DNA from: JBCBGF01 sp038526915
GTDB lineage: Bacteria > Pseudomonadota > Alphaproteobacteria > Rhodobacterales > Rhodobacteraceae
Assembly (NCBI GenBank): GCA_038526915.1
Contig: JBCBGF010000005.1
Location: 62,001 to 126,000 of the forward strand
Reading direction: 5' to 3'
Length of the DNA stretch: 64,000 nucleotides
The notes beneath the pieces were generated by a model. The model was not told where the DNA came from. It made no database searches and saw only the letters and a program-made list of their open reading frames with translations. Below are positions 1 to 8,910 of the stretch, piece after piece (positions within the stretch are counted from its first letter, which is position 1; each line of letters begins with the position of its first letter). Both the position numbers and the translations under genes were made by a program.

Positions 1-1
1 T

Positions 2-454
2 GCCGGGCGGCGCGCCGATGCCGATAGCGCGCTGATGTTCCTCAACTCGCTAGACCGCGTGCGGTCGCGCCCGGTTGTGGCCAGCCGTCCGATCCTTCCG
101 GAGCCTGTGAAGGTCGCAGAGGAACCCTCTGAAGTATATGACCTTTACGTGGCCGCCTTTACGTATCTGAGAGACCGCGCCGGGCAGTTGCTGGCAACCA
201 TTCGGGGCGGTGACGACCCTGATCCGCTGGGCGTCCTGACCCATTGCGGTCAGACCTTGGCGGGTCTCTCGAAGATCCTCGAAGACTACGATGATGAGGC
301 CCCGCCGAGCCTCGCGACCTTGGCCGAGATGCTGAGTGAGGCCGAGGAACTTGTGATCCTCTTGGAACTCGAAGACGGCGAGACCCCGAAAATCGATGCT
401 GTTTCGCTTCTGTTGCAGTTGCGGCGCGAGTTCGAGGCCCGCCTAGCCGCCTGA
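2..454 (+). CDS. Unrecognised protein, probably missing its 5' end
   Basis: The reading frame is open to the left edge of the window, so the N terminus probably lies outside. An ATG at 35 is possible but has no clear ribosome binding site. The visible part is about 150 residues, rich in Leu, Glu and Asp, with predicted amphipathic helices, no Cys-rich motif and no membrane segment. I do not recognise a family. It lies 156 bp upstream of the large dynamin-like GTPase on the same strand, so it may belong to that cluster. The gap of 455-610 holds no obvious hairpin. Coding status is inferred from codon bias and the intact frame. Confidence 0.6.
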   Translation, partial: AGRRADADSALMFLNSLDRVRSRPVVASRPILPEPVKVAEEPSEVYDLYVAAFTYLRDRAGQLLATIRGGDDPDPLGVLTHCGQTLAGLSKILEDYDDEAPPSLATLAEMLSEAEELVILLELEDGETPKIDAVSLLLQLRREFEARLAA

Positions 455-610
455 AACATGGTGAATTTTCGCCAGGCGCCAGAAACCTGCCATACAAATA
501 CCACTTTGTCGGGAGATTGACGAAGGCAAAGCGTCTGACGCGCGCCCATTGCTGAGCGCGCAGTGCCCCGGTGAGCAGTGAATGGGGCATAGGTTTGGTG
601 AGGCGCGAAA

Positions 611-2692
611 GTGAGTTGGGGTAACGCGATGAACGTTGAGACCAGGATCGAAGACGCCACAGAGGCGGCCACACCCGAGAAATCGCACCTTCTGGCGACC
701 AGTCTAGGCGCCCTCTCCCCCATCGTTGAGAAAATGAACGAGCTTGAGGCCGCAATCTCGACCATTGCCGATGTTGGGGATCGCACCGCTGCCAAAAGCG
801 CCCGCAAGCTACAGCGTCAGCTGCGCAAGCTGGAACCGACGATCACGATGATCGGCCAGGTGAAGGCGGGCAAAACCTCGCTCGTAAACGCCATGGTCGG
901 CTGGCCGGGCCTGTTGCCCGCGGATGTGAACCCGTGGACTTCGGTGATCACGTCGCTCCACATCAGCCCCCACGCCGCCAGCGCCGGCGACCGCGCGACC
1001 TTCAAGTTCTTCGAGGGCGAAGAGTGGGATCGTCTGGTCGAACGCGGCGGTCGCATCGGCGAATTGGCCGGGCGCGCGGGCGCGGATGACGAACTGCAGA
1101 AACTGACCGAGCAGACCCTTGAGATGCGTGAGAAGTCGCGCCGCCGTCTGGGCGACAAGTTCGAGCTTCTGCTGGGTCAGGAACACAACTACGGCTATGT
1201 CGACCGCGAACTGGTCGAACGGTATGTCTGTCTTGGGGACGACTTCGAGAACGACACCGATACCTCGAACACCCAAGGGCGCTTTGCCGACATCACCAAG
1301 TCGGCGGATCTTTATCTCCAGCGGCCCGAGTTCCCCATCGACTTCTGCATTCGCGACACGCCCGGTGTGAACGACACCTTCATGATGCGCGAACAGATTA
1401 CGATCCGCGCGATCCGCGAAAGCCGGATCTGCGTGGTGGTGCTGTCGGCGCACCAGGCACTCAGCACCGTGGACCTCGCGTTGATCCGTCTGATCTCGAA
1501 CATCCCAACGCGTGAGGTGATGATTTTCGTCAATCGCATTGACGAGTTGTCCGATCCGGCCACGCAGATCCCCGAAATCGAAGACAGTATCCGCAAGACG
1601 CTTGCCGAACATAAAGGTCCCGCCGATGCCGAGATCCTGTTCGGAAGCGCGCTTTGGGCAAATCATGTGCTGAACGCGGATGCCTCGGACTTGAGCGAGG
1701 CGAGCGCTGCCGCGCTTGAGAACTGGGCCGAGGAGACGCTGAAAAACCGCGCCAAGATGACCGACCGTGAAGTCGCCTGGGAGCTGTCGGGCGTGCCTGC
1801 CGTCTACAAGGCGCTGGCCTCCCGGATCGATGCCGGTATTGGCGATGAGGCCGTGAGCAAGGCCGCGAAGGGTGCAATGAACCTCGTGAGCTCGATCACC
1901 ACGTCGGAACACATCGTGGCCATGCGGCTGAGCGACGAGGCGATTTCGCCGTTGGACCGTAAGGCCGTCCCGCAGGAGCTCGACAAGATCGAGGCGCAGT
2001 GCATGGAGCTGCTGCAGCAGAATTTCAACGATGTGCTCTACGACTTTGAGACGCGGCTGGACCGGTCACACAAAGGCTTTCTGGACCGTGCGACCGGTTC
2101 GCTGATCGCGCATCTCGAAAAGAACGGCGAAACCGATGTCTGGCACTATGACGCGACCGGTTTGCGGGTTCTTCTTCGCACCGCGTTCCAGGTGTTTTCG
2201 CGCAACGCCCAAGCGACCAGTCAGAAGGTCTATCTGCAGACGGCCGCCGAGATTCGCGACATCTACCTACGGGCCTTCAACGTGCCCGACGAGACGTTCC
2301 GGCTGGAAGCCCCGCCAGCGCCTTATGTGCCGTCGCCGGTTCTGTTGGGACAGACCATTGCGCTTGATCTGGGCAAAGGCTGGTGGAACCGCTGGTGGCA
2401 GCGCCGTCGCGGATTTCGCAACTATGCGGTCGCCTTTGCCGAGATGATCGAATCCGAGACAAGGCCCATCATCGATGGCCTGAAGACGGATCACGCCCGC
2501 GCAATCAACGAGGATGCCCGCGATGTCCTGCAGGATTTTATCGCAAGTCAGCGCGAGATCCTGACCCATCTGTGCAGCCAGGCCGACACCAGCACCGAAG
2601 ACCTGATGTCAGCGGGCAAGACGGCGGCCAACCGCGAAAAGACAAAGGCGCTGGAAGCCACCACCGCCACACTGACGAAATACGCCGCCTAA
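611..2692 (+). CDS. Dynamin-like large GTPase
   Basis: This is a GTPase of about 690 residues. A P-loop GQVKAGKTS lies at about residues 82-90, the switch II motif DTPG at 249-252 and a G4-like NRID at 308-311. Long helical stretches flank the G domain, and the C-terminal half is helical, as in bacterial dynamin-like proteins. A basic/aromatic patch (WWNRWWQRRR, about residue 595) could contact membrane lipid. The GTG at 611 gives the longest frame; an ATG at 629 is an alternative start. It is followed 28 bp later by a second, shorter GTPase, and paired dynamin-like genes are a known bacterial arrangement. Membrane remodelling or fusion is the family role, but the substrate membrane here is unknown. 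Confidence 0.8.
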   Translation: MSWGNAMNVETRIEDATEAATPEKSHLLATSLGALSPIVEKMNELEAAISTIADVGDRTAAKSARKLQRQLRKLEPTITMIGQVKAGKTSLVNAMVGWPGLLPADVNPWTSVITSLHISPHAASAGDRATFKFFEGEEWDRLVERGGRIGELAGRAGADDELQKLTEQTLEMREKSRRRLGDKFELLLGQEHNYGYVDRELVERYVCLGDDFENDTDTSNTQGRFADITKSADLYLQRPEFPIDFCIRDTPGVNDTFMMREQITIRAIRESRICVVVLSAHQALSTVDLALIRLISNIPTREVMIFVNRIDELSDPATQIPEIEDSIRKTLAEHKGPADAEILFGSALWANHVLNADASDLSEASAAALENWAEETLKNRAKMTDREVAWELSGVPAVYKALASRIDAGIGDEAVSKAAKGAMNLVSSITTSEHIVAMRLSDEAISPLDRKAVPQELDKIEAQCMELLQQNFNDVLYDFETRLDRSHKGFLDRATGSLIAHLEKNGETDVWHYDATGLRVLLRTAFQVFSRNAQATSQKVYLQTAAEIRDIYLRAFNVPDETFRLEAPPAPYVPSPVLLGQTIALDLGKGWWNRWWQRRRGFRNYAVAFAEMIESETRPIIDGLKTDHARAINEDARDVLQDFIASQREILTHLCSQADTSTEDLMSAGKTAANREKTKALEATTATLTKYAA

Positions 2693-2720
2693 CCCGCGGT
2701 TTCCTGGGGATTGTGAACGC

Positions 2721-3632
2721 ATGGCCATGCAGCCAGATGCACCGAATGCCAAGCCTGTTGTCGCGCTGATGGGCGAATTCAGCGCGGGCAAAAGCACGCT
2801 TGCCAACCTGTTGATCTGTCAGGGCCGGTCGCCCGTGAAGGTGACCGCCACCCAACGTCCGCCGGTCTGGTACAGCTATGGCACCGGCGATCCCTACATC
2901 GTCGATATGCGCGGCGAGGTCACAGTAATCACCGACGACGATCTCGATGACGTACCCGTAGAGACCACGAACTACATCAAGGTATTCGTCGAGGCCGACA
3001 TCCTTGAGATTTTCGACATCATCGATATGCCCGGAAACTCGGACCCGAACATGTCGTCCGACGTCTGGCGCCGCGCCATTCGCCATGCCGATGCGGTGAT
3101 CTGGTGCAGTCACGCGACGCAGGCCTGGCGACAGAGCGAAGCCGCTGTCTGGGATGAGATGCCGCCGTCGCTCTATGACACAAGTATCCTTCTGCTGACG
3201 CGCTACGACAAGCTGTTGACCGATAGCGACCGCCGCCGGGTGGTGGCCCGGGTGCGCAAGGAAACCGATGGCCTGTTTCGTGAGCTGTTTCCGATCTCGC
3301 TGATTGAGGCGATGGAGGCGGGCGACAACCACGATCAATGGGTCGCCAGCGGCGCGGATGCCTTCATCCGCTGTCTTCTGGACCTGACCGATGACATCCA
3401 GTCTGGCACCATCGCCCCCCGCCCGCCAGCGGCCCCGAAACCAGATGAGGCCCGCCCCCTACGCGCGGTCGCGGATCCTGTTGACGCGCCAGTCGCCGCA
3501 CGGACATTAGACGGTGATGGGCCGCAAGATGCCCTCTCGACCGCGGGAATTGCTCCTAAGCGGGTGGAGCGCCCATCCGCCCCATCGCGGCGGCGTCCGC
3601 CCCGCACAGACAGCGGGCCCGCGCGCCTCTAA
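2721..3632 (+). CDS. Short dynamin-like GTPase with proline-rich tail
   Basis: This 303-residue protein carries a P-loop GEFSAGKS at residues 18-25, DMPG at 102-105 and a G4-like TRYDK at 160-164. The G domain ends near residue 230. The remaining ~70 residues are rich in Pro, Ala and Arg and look disordered. It lacks the long helical stalk of the upstream protein, so it may be a regulatory or partner GTPase for it. The G4 motifs differ from each other (NRID against TRYDK), so the pair is not a simple recent duplication. The start at 2721 has a GGGGA about 10 nt upstream. A small GTPase of the Era or TrmE type is less likely, because no typical accessory domain is seen. Confidence 0.75.
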   Translation: MAMQPDAPNAKPVVALMGEFSAGKSTLANLLICQGRSPVKVTATQRPPVWYSYGTGDPYIVDMRGEVTVITDDDLDDVPVETTNYIKVFVEADILEIFDIIDMPGNSDPNMSSDVWRRAIRHADAVIWCSHATQAWRQSEAAVWDEMPPSLYDTSILLLTRYDKLLTDSDRRRVVARVRKETDGLFRELFPISLIEAMEAGDNHDQWVASGADAFIRCLLDLTDDIQSGTIAPRPPAAPKPDEARPLRAVADPVDAPVAARTLDGDGPQDALSTAGIAPKRVERPSAPSRRRPPRTDSGPARL

Positions 3633-3774
3633 GGCAGCACGCGGCGCACCAGGACTGTAGTCTACCTTGCTGTCTTTCGGCGCAAGATCGCAGTCCCTGC
3701 CAATTTCACCCTGACCCGCTTTTCAGCGCGCCTTTGGTATGTGATAAGCGCCAAATACAGCGGGATAGCCGACG

Positions 3775-4119
3775 ATGGACGTGATTGAACAGCTGGACGC
3801 CTTGCGCGGCGCACACCGTGCGGTCGAGGCGGCGGCCTATGTCGATTTCAAGTCCGGCACGGTTCTGGCCTCTAGCGCTGTGATCGCCCCGCCCCAGGAA
3901 CGGCTGGATGCGCTATGCGAAACGGCTGGGCACCTTCTCGATGGTCCTGCCGGTCAAGCGGTTCAGGCCACCATGCTCAGCCCTGCAGAGGCCATCGTTA
4001 TCCAGCGCGCCGATGACACCGCGGGTGAGGCGTTGTGCCTGATTTGCGCGGCCAACGCCGATCTGGCGGATCTGGGCGCGGCTGCCAAGCGGCTTGTGAC
4101 CGAAATTGGCGGACGATGA
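3775..4119 (+). CDS. Small protein, possible Roadblock/LC7-like fold
   Basis: This is a 114-residue protein. The order of predicted elements is helix, two strands around DFKSGTVLASS, helix, two strands (AIVIQRAD and ALCLICAA), then a C-terminal helix. This matches the Roadblock/LC7 (MglB-like) layout, members of which regulate or bind small GTPases. The family call is inferred from pattern only and no diagnostic motif proves it. It lies 142 bp after the short GTPase gene and 22 bp before the next gene, on the same strand, which fits a GTPase accessory role. Confidence 0.5.
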   Translation: MDVIEQLDALRGAHRAVEAAAYVDFKSGTVLASSAVIAPPQERLDALCETAGHLLDGPAGQAVQATMLSPAEAIVIQRADDTAGEALCLICAANADLADLGAAAKRLVTEIGGR

Positions 4120-4141
4120 CGGCTTTAATGGGTGACCCTGC

Positions 4142-4906
4142 GTGAGTGACGAGACAAACCTGGAACGCAAGCTGGAACGCTTGGCGGCAAGTGGTCTTGC
4201 GACGGGGGAATCGCGGCAGCTTACCGGGGATCGTGATGCGATCCTGCGGCAAATCCTGATCGAAATTGATGATACCGTGCTGCCGCGCTCTCTGCGCCTT
4301 GAGGCGAGCGCGACGCGCGCCGTGACGGTCGAGATCAAGGGGCGCCGTCTTTTGAAGGTTCTGGGCAACGTGGGTGCAGCGACCGCGGGGCTCGAAGGGC
4401 GGTCGCTGGATGCGGAAGGCGGCGAAGACGTGGCCGCGCTCAAGTCTTACTTTGAGGCGCTGATCGGCACGGCAAAGACGGTTCGCGCAACGATGCAGGC
4501 TTTGGACATCGCGCCATCGGCTGGAGACATGGGGCTCTCGGCCCGTGCCTTGGCCGAAGCCTGGTCGGTGGCGCTTGCCCCCAGGGCCGATGCCGATAGG
4601 CCTGGCCTCGTGGCCGGCCTGATCTCGGATCTGGGGGATGCCGTGTTAGGCTGGCGCGTTGATAGCGAGCAGACCGATACCGGGGGGGCCGATGCCTCTG
4701 TAAGCGATCTGATGGCGCTGCCGCTGGGCGCGCACTCGCCCCTTTTGCCGCCGGATGCCCGGTATGCGATGACGCTGGTGCAACGCAGCAGTGGTGAAGA
4801 CGCGATCTTTCTGGCCCGCATCGATGCGACCACGGCGGCGCTGCATCTCACCGCCGACGCTGGCCCGCGTGCAATTGCGGTGTGGCGCAAGATCGCGGCC
4901 GTGTAA
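4142..4906 (+). CDS. Unrecognised 254-residue protein of the GTPase cluster
   Basis: The start is a GTG at 4142, 22 bp after the preceding gene. The protein appears soluble, with no signal peptide or membrane segment. The N-terminal ~60 residues are charged and helical. The C-terminal part has alternating strands ending in AIAVWRKIAAV. I do not recognise a family. It is the last plus-strand gene of the dynamin-like cluster and is followed by a GC-rich hairpin shared with the convergent agl operon. Co-transcription with the Roadblock-like gene is inferred from spacing. Confidence 0.6.
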   Translation: MSDETNLERKLERLAASGLATGESRQLTGDRDAILRQILIEIDDTVLPRSLRLEASATRAVTVEIKGRRLLKVLGNVGAATAGLEGRSLDAEGGEDVAALKSYFEALIGTAKTVRATMQALDIAPSAGDMGLSARALAEAWSVALAPRADADRPGLVAGLISDLGDAVLGWRVDSEQTDTGGADASVSDLMALPLGAHSPLLPPDARYAMTLVQRSSGEDAIFLARIDATTAALHLTADAGPRAIAVWRKIAAV

Positions 4907-4928
4907 GGGCGGGATCACTGCCCCGCCC
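4907..4928. terminator. GC-rich hairpin between convergent operons
   Basis: A perfect 7-bp stem GGGCGGG/CCCGCCC with an 8-nt loop starts directly after the stop codon at 4906. It sits between two convergent operons, which suits a shared transcript end. It has no T-run on either side, so a rho-independent terminator is not proven. Confidence 0.4.
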
Positions 4929-4951
4929 CACCTTCGTCGCCCGAACAGCGC

Positions 4952-6040
4952 TTAGCGATACAGCAGAGAGACCCCGTTCGAGAAGAGATGAACCTTCCCG
5001 GGGGCCGCCGTCAGCCGCACGTCTTTCTTGCGCACATCGGCGTGGATGCCCTGCAGCTTGGCCAAAACCGGATCCTTCCCGGGCTCGGACTCGAAGTACA
5101 AAAGCGTCACTTCCCCCAGCCCTTCCAGGAAATCGACCTTCCCTTGGAAGATGTGCTGCCCATCGGTTTCCACGAAGTCCTCGGGCCGGACGCCGACATT
5201 TACCTTCAGCCCCATGTCAGAGTCTTGGGTGGGCACGGATGACACCGCAGTGCCACCACCGGCCAGGGCTACCGTCGTCTCTGCGCCGGTGCCGGTCACT
5301 TCGCCGGGCAACAGGTTCATCGCGGGCGAACCGATGAACTGGGCCACAAACTCGCTATTCGGCGTCTCATACAACTCCAACGGCGTACCGACCTGCGCGA
5401 TGCCCTTGTTGGCCAGAACCACGATCCGCGAGGCGAGCGTCATGGCTTCGACCTGGTCATGGGTCACGTAGATCATCGTGGAGTCGGGCATCGCCTCTTT
5501 CAACTGCGCGATCTCGATCCGGGTAGCAACACGCAGCGCGGCGTCGAGGTTTGAGAGCGGCTCGTCGAAGAGATAGACCTTGGGATCCCGCACAATGGAC
5601 CGGCCAATGGCAACCCGCTGACGCTGGCCGCCCGATAGCGCTTTCGGCAGGCGGTCGAGGTATTCGTTCAGCTGCAGCTTGTCCGCCGCCCCTTGCACCG
5701 CTGCCTTGATTTCCTCTTCCGACTTTTTGGCCAGGCGCAAGGCAAAGGCCATGTTGTCGTAGACGGTCATGTGCGGATAAAGCGCGTAGGACTGAAACAC
5801 CATCGCAATCCCGCGCTGGGACGGGGGCACATCGTTCACCACCGTGCCGTCGATTTCCAGCGTGCCGGCGGTGATCTGTTCAAGCCCCGCGATCATCCGC
5901 AAAAGCGTGGACTTGCCGCAGCCCGACGGGCCGACAAAGACGATCAATTCGCCCGTATCGATGTCGAGGTTGATGTTTTTGAGCACTTCAACCGTGCCGC
6001 CATATGCCTTGCCCACATCGGTGAGCTTCAGATTGGCCAT
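4952..6040 (-). CDS. aglK: Alpha-glucoside ABC transporter ATPase AglK
   Basis: This is the ATP-hydrolysing subunit of an alpha-glucoside importer. The 362-residue protein has Walker A GPSGCGKST, signature LSGGQRQRVAIGRS, Walker B VYLFDEPLSNLDA, the switch His in THDQVEAM and a C-terminal TOBE/OB-type regulatory region, as in the MalK/UgpC/MsmX group. I chose the ATG at 6040 because GGAGGAG lies just upstream; the frame is open further but without a binding site. It is the last gene of aglE-F-G-A-K, 34 bp after aglA. The specificity call comes from the operon, since MalK-type ATPases are interchangeable in sequence. Confidence 0.92.
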   Translation of the reverse strand: MANLKLTDVGKAYGGTVEVLKNINLDIDTGELIVFVGPSGCGKSTLLRMIAGLEQITAGTLEIDGTVVNDVPPSQRGIAMVFQSYALYPHMTVYDNMAFALRLAKKSEEEIKAAVQGAADKLQLNEYLDRLPKALSGGQRQRVAIGRSIVRDPKVYLFDEPLSNLDAALRVATRIEIAQLKEAMPDSTMIYVTHDQVEAMTLASRIVVLANKGIAQVGTPLELYETPNSEFVAQFIGSPAMNLLPGEVTGTGAETTVALAGGGTAVSSVPTQDSDMGLKVNVGVRPEDFVETDGQHIFQGKVDFLEGLGEVTLLYFESEPGKDPVLAKLQGIHADVRKKDVRLTAAPGKVHLFSNGVSLLYR

Positions 6041-6074
6041 GTCTCCTCCTCCCGCGCGGTGGGTCCGCGCTGTA

Positions 6075-7739
6075 TCACTTTGTGTCTTCGACGCCGAAAT
6101 AGGCGTTATATGGCGGCAGGGTGATCCCCCCGTCGGTGATGTCTGGCGCAAACGGCGCCCCTTTGTCTTCCTGCCAGTCGCCTTCGGGCAGCGTCACCGC
6201 AAGCGGGGCATCGGACATGTTGAAGGCGCAGAACACGCGCTTGCCTTCGTAACTCCGGATAAATGACAGACTGATCTCGGTCGCCTCGACCAACTCGAAC
6301 GAGCCTTTGACAAGGGCCGGATGCGCGGCCCGGAACGCGATCATCGACTTGTAGAAGGCCAGCGTAGAGCCGCCATCCCGCTCCTGCTCGATGACGGAGC
6401 TATGCAGATGTTCCATCGCCATAGGCAACCACGGCTTGCCGTCGGAAAAACCGCCGTTCTGATTGTCGGTCACCCAAGGGATCGGCGTGCGGCAACCATC
6501 GCGGCCCTTGAATTTGGGCCAGAAACGGATGCCGTAGGGGTCTTGCAGATCCTCAAAAGACACATAAGCCTCTGTCAAACCCAGCTCTTCGCCCTGATAG
6601 ATGCAGACCGATCCCCGCAAGCTCATCAGGATCGCGGCGTACAGCCGTTTGGCCGGATCGCTCAGGTTCCAGCGCGACGGGTGGCGCACCACGTCGTGGT
6701 TGGAAAACGCCCAACACGCCCAGCCATCGCCGATCGTTTCCTCGAACTTGCGCAGCGCTCTGGCCATCCACTCGCCAGTGGGGTTGTCGCCCGCCAGGAA
6801 TGAGAAGTCATAGCACATATGCACCCGGTCATCGCCGGCGGTGTACTGGGCCTGGATCTCCATCCCGTATTGCGCATCGCCCACCTCGCCCACCGCCGTG
6901 GAGCCTGGATACTCATCAAGGACTGCGCGGAACCGCTTCAAGAAGTCGAGGTTTTCTGGCTGGTTCTTGTCGTACTTGTGGTCCTGCCAGTTATAGGGGT
7001 TCACGCTGGGCGCGATGGTATCGTTCCGCTCTTCCGGCAGCAGCGCGGGGTTCGGGCGCAGCTGCTGGTCGTGGAAGTAGAAGTTGATGGTGTCCAGGCG
7101 GAAACCATCGACACCGCGCTCCAGCCAGAAGCGGACGACGTCCAGAAGCTCATCCTGGACCTCCGGGTTGTGCAGGTTCAGGTCAGGCTGTTCGGACAGG
7201 AAGTTGTGCAGATAGTACTGCATCCGCTCGCCATCCCACTCCCACGCGGAACCACCAAAGATAGAGAGCCAGTTGTTGGGCGGCGTGCCGTCCGGCTGTG
7301 GGTCTGCCCAGACGTACCAATCCGCCTTGTTGTTGTCGTGCGAGGCACGGCTTTCTTGGAACCAGGGGTGTTGGTTCGAGGTATGGCTGAGCACGAGGTC
7401 GATCAGGACCTTCAGGCCCAGCTCATGCGCCCGTGTCACGAGCGCATCGAAATCGCCCAAGCTGCCGAACATCGGATCGACATCGCGGTAGTCGGACACG
7501 TCGTAACCGAAGTCGAGCATGGGAGAGCGGAAGAAGGGCGAAATCCAGATCGCATCGACGCCCAGTTCCGCCACATGCGGCAGGCGGTGGATGATCCCCG
7601 CCAGATCGCCGATCCCGTCCCCGTTCGAGTCCTGGAAGGACCGGGGATAGATCTGATAGATCACCGCCCCCCGCCACCAATCGGTGTCGACCGCATCCTG
7701 GGTTGCGCGTTGCTGGACGGCCGTATCAAGCAGGTTCAT
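6075..7739 (-). CDS. aglA: Alpha-glucosidase AglA (GH13)
   Basis: A cytoplasmic GH13 enzyme of 554 residues, with no signal peptide. It starts with the family block WWRGAVIYQIYPRSF, then GDGIGDL. The catalytic nucleophile Asp is in GFRLDTINF, the acid/base Glu in TAVGEVGD and the transition-state Asp in FSNHDVVRH. It should hydrolyse imported alpha-glucosides such as sucrose, maltose or trehalose to glucose and a second sugar. It lies between the permease genes and aglK, as in the Sinorhizobium agl locus. Glucose released here would feed the glucokinase encoded in the divergent operon. Confidence 0.93.
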   Translation of the reverse strand: MNLLDTAVQQRATQDAVDTDWWRGAVIYQIYPRSFQDSNGDGIGDLAGIIHRLPHVAELGVDAIWISPFFRSPMLDFGYDVSDYRDVDPMFGSLGDFDALVTRAHELGLKVLIDLVLSHTSNQHPWFQESRASHDNNKADWYVWADPQPDGTPPNNWLSIFGGSAWEWDGERMQYYLHNFLSEQPDLNLHNPEVQDELLDVVRFWLERGVDGFRLDTINFYFHDQQLRPNPALLPEERNDTIAPSVNPYNWQDHKYDKNQPENLDFLKRFRAVLDEYPGSTAVGEVGDAQYGMEIQAQYTAGDDRVHMCYDFSFLAGDNPTGEWMARALRKFEETIGDGWACWAFSNHDVVRHPSRWNLSDPAKRLYAAILMSLRGSVCIYQGEELGLTEAYVSFEDLQDPYGIRFWPKFKGRDGCRTPIPWVTDNQNGGFSDGKPWLPMAMEHLHSSVIEQERDGGSTLAFYKSMIAFRAAHPALVKGSFELVEATEISLSFIRSYEGKRVFCAFNMSDAPLAVTLPEGDWQEDKGAPFAPDITDGGITLPPYNAYFGVEDTK

Positions 7740-7761
7740 CTGCGTGACATCCTTTGGACTG

Positions 7762-8910
7762 TTACTTCACCGACCCGGCCAGAAGGCCGCGGACGAGATA
7801 GCGTTGCATTGCAAAGAAGACGACAAGCGGCACAGCGATCGAGACAAAGGCCGCCGTGGCCAGGATCTCCCAGTTGCCGCCTCTGGTTCCCAGAAGTTCG
7901 ACAATCTGGTTCGTCATCACCGTGGTTTCACCCGTCGCATCGATCAGGAACACCTTGGCCACCAGCAAATCGTTCCACGTCCACAAGAACTGGAAGATCG
8001 CGAAGGAGGCGAGTGCCGGGAACGATAGCGGCAAGATGATCTTGGTGAAGATCTGGAAATCTGTGGCCCCGTCGACCTTAGCGTTTTCGATGATATCGCG
8101 CGGCAGCCCCACCATGTAATTTCGAAGGAGATATATCGCGAGGGGCAAACCGAACCCGGTATGGGCCATCCAGACGCCCAGATACCCCTTCCCGATGCCG
8201 ATCTCATTGTGAAACTTCAAAAGCGGGATCAGCGCGAGCTGCAGTGGAACCACGAGAAGCGCCACAACCAGCGCGATCAAGAGCGCACGCCCCGGGAAAT
8301 CCATCCACGCAAGCGCGTAGGCCGCAAAGGCCGCTACGAGGATCGGGATGATCGTTGCCGGGATGGTCACGGTCAGCGTATTGAAAAACGCCTTGGCCAT
8401 CCCGTCGGTTGCGTCACCGCTCAGCAGGACGGTGTTGTAGTTTTCGGTCGTGAACTCCGGCGGCGTCTCTGCGGTCACAAAGACCCGTGGACCGCGATTG
8501 CCTTCAAACGGTTCGGTGTTGGTCAAGCGATAGTCGCCATTGGCCTGAACCGTGATCTCACCACCCCGGCGCAACTCTGCCGTGTCGCCTGCGGCGAACG
8601 CGTCAATCGCGCGGCTTGAGACACCAAAAACCGATATCTCAGCGTCGCCCGCCTCGCCAAAAAGGTTGCCTTCGATGACGTAGAGGTCGCCCTCTTGCAC
8701 CTGCGTGTCGGGCGCGTCGGTGCGCAACGTTAGGTTCTGTTCTGACGGGAACAGCGCATTCCACCAGCCTGACGCCGCGATCTGATCCGCCGTGCGGAAC
8801 GACGAGACGAAGAGACCCACCGTCGGGAACAGCCACAACAGCACAAGAAACACGACCGAGATATGGACGGCCCATGTCAGTCCGGACTTCTTACCAGCAA
8901 TCCCATCCAT
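7762..8910 (-). CDS. aglG: Alpha-glucoside ABC permease AglG
   Basis: This inner-membrane permease of the MalG type has 382 residues. A first membrane helix near residues 15-35 is followed by an extracytoplasmic stretch of about 130 residues rich in Asp, Glu and Thr. Five more helices and the EAA loop (ENAKVDGATDFQIF, about residue 270) come after that. The large loop after TM1 also occurs in AglG-type proteins and distinguishes them from the shorter MalG. Its ATG overlaps the aglF stop as ATGA, so translation is coupled. It should pair with AglF to form the channel. Confidence 0.9.
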   Translation of the reverse strand: MDGIAGKKSGLTWAVHISVVFLVLLWLFPTVGLFVSSFRTADQIAASGWWNALFPSEQNLTLRTDAPDTQVQEGDLYVIEGNLFGEAGDAEISVFGVSSRAIDAFAAGDTAELRRGGEITVQANGDYRLTNTEPFEGNRGPRVFVTAETPPEFTTENYNTVLLSGDATDGMAKAFFNTLTVTIPATIIPILVAAFAAYALAWMDFPGRALLIALVVALLVVPLQLALIPLLKFHNEIGIGKGYLGVWMAHTGFGLPLAIYLLRNYMVGLPRDIIENAKVDGATDFQIFTKIILPLSFPALASFAIFQFLWTWNDLLVAKVFLIDATGETTVMTNQIVELLGTRGGNWEILATAAFVSIAVPLVVFFAMQRYLVRGLLAGSVK

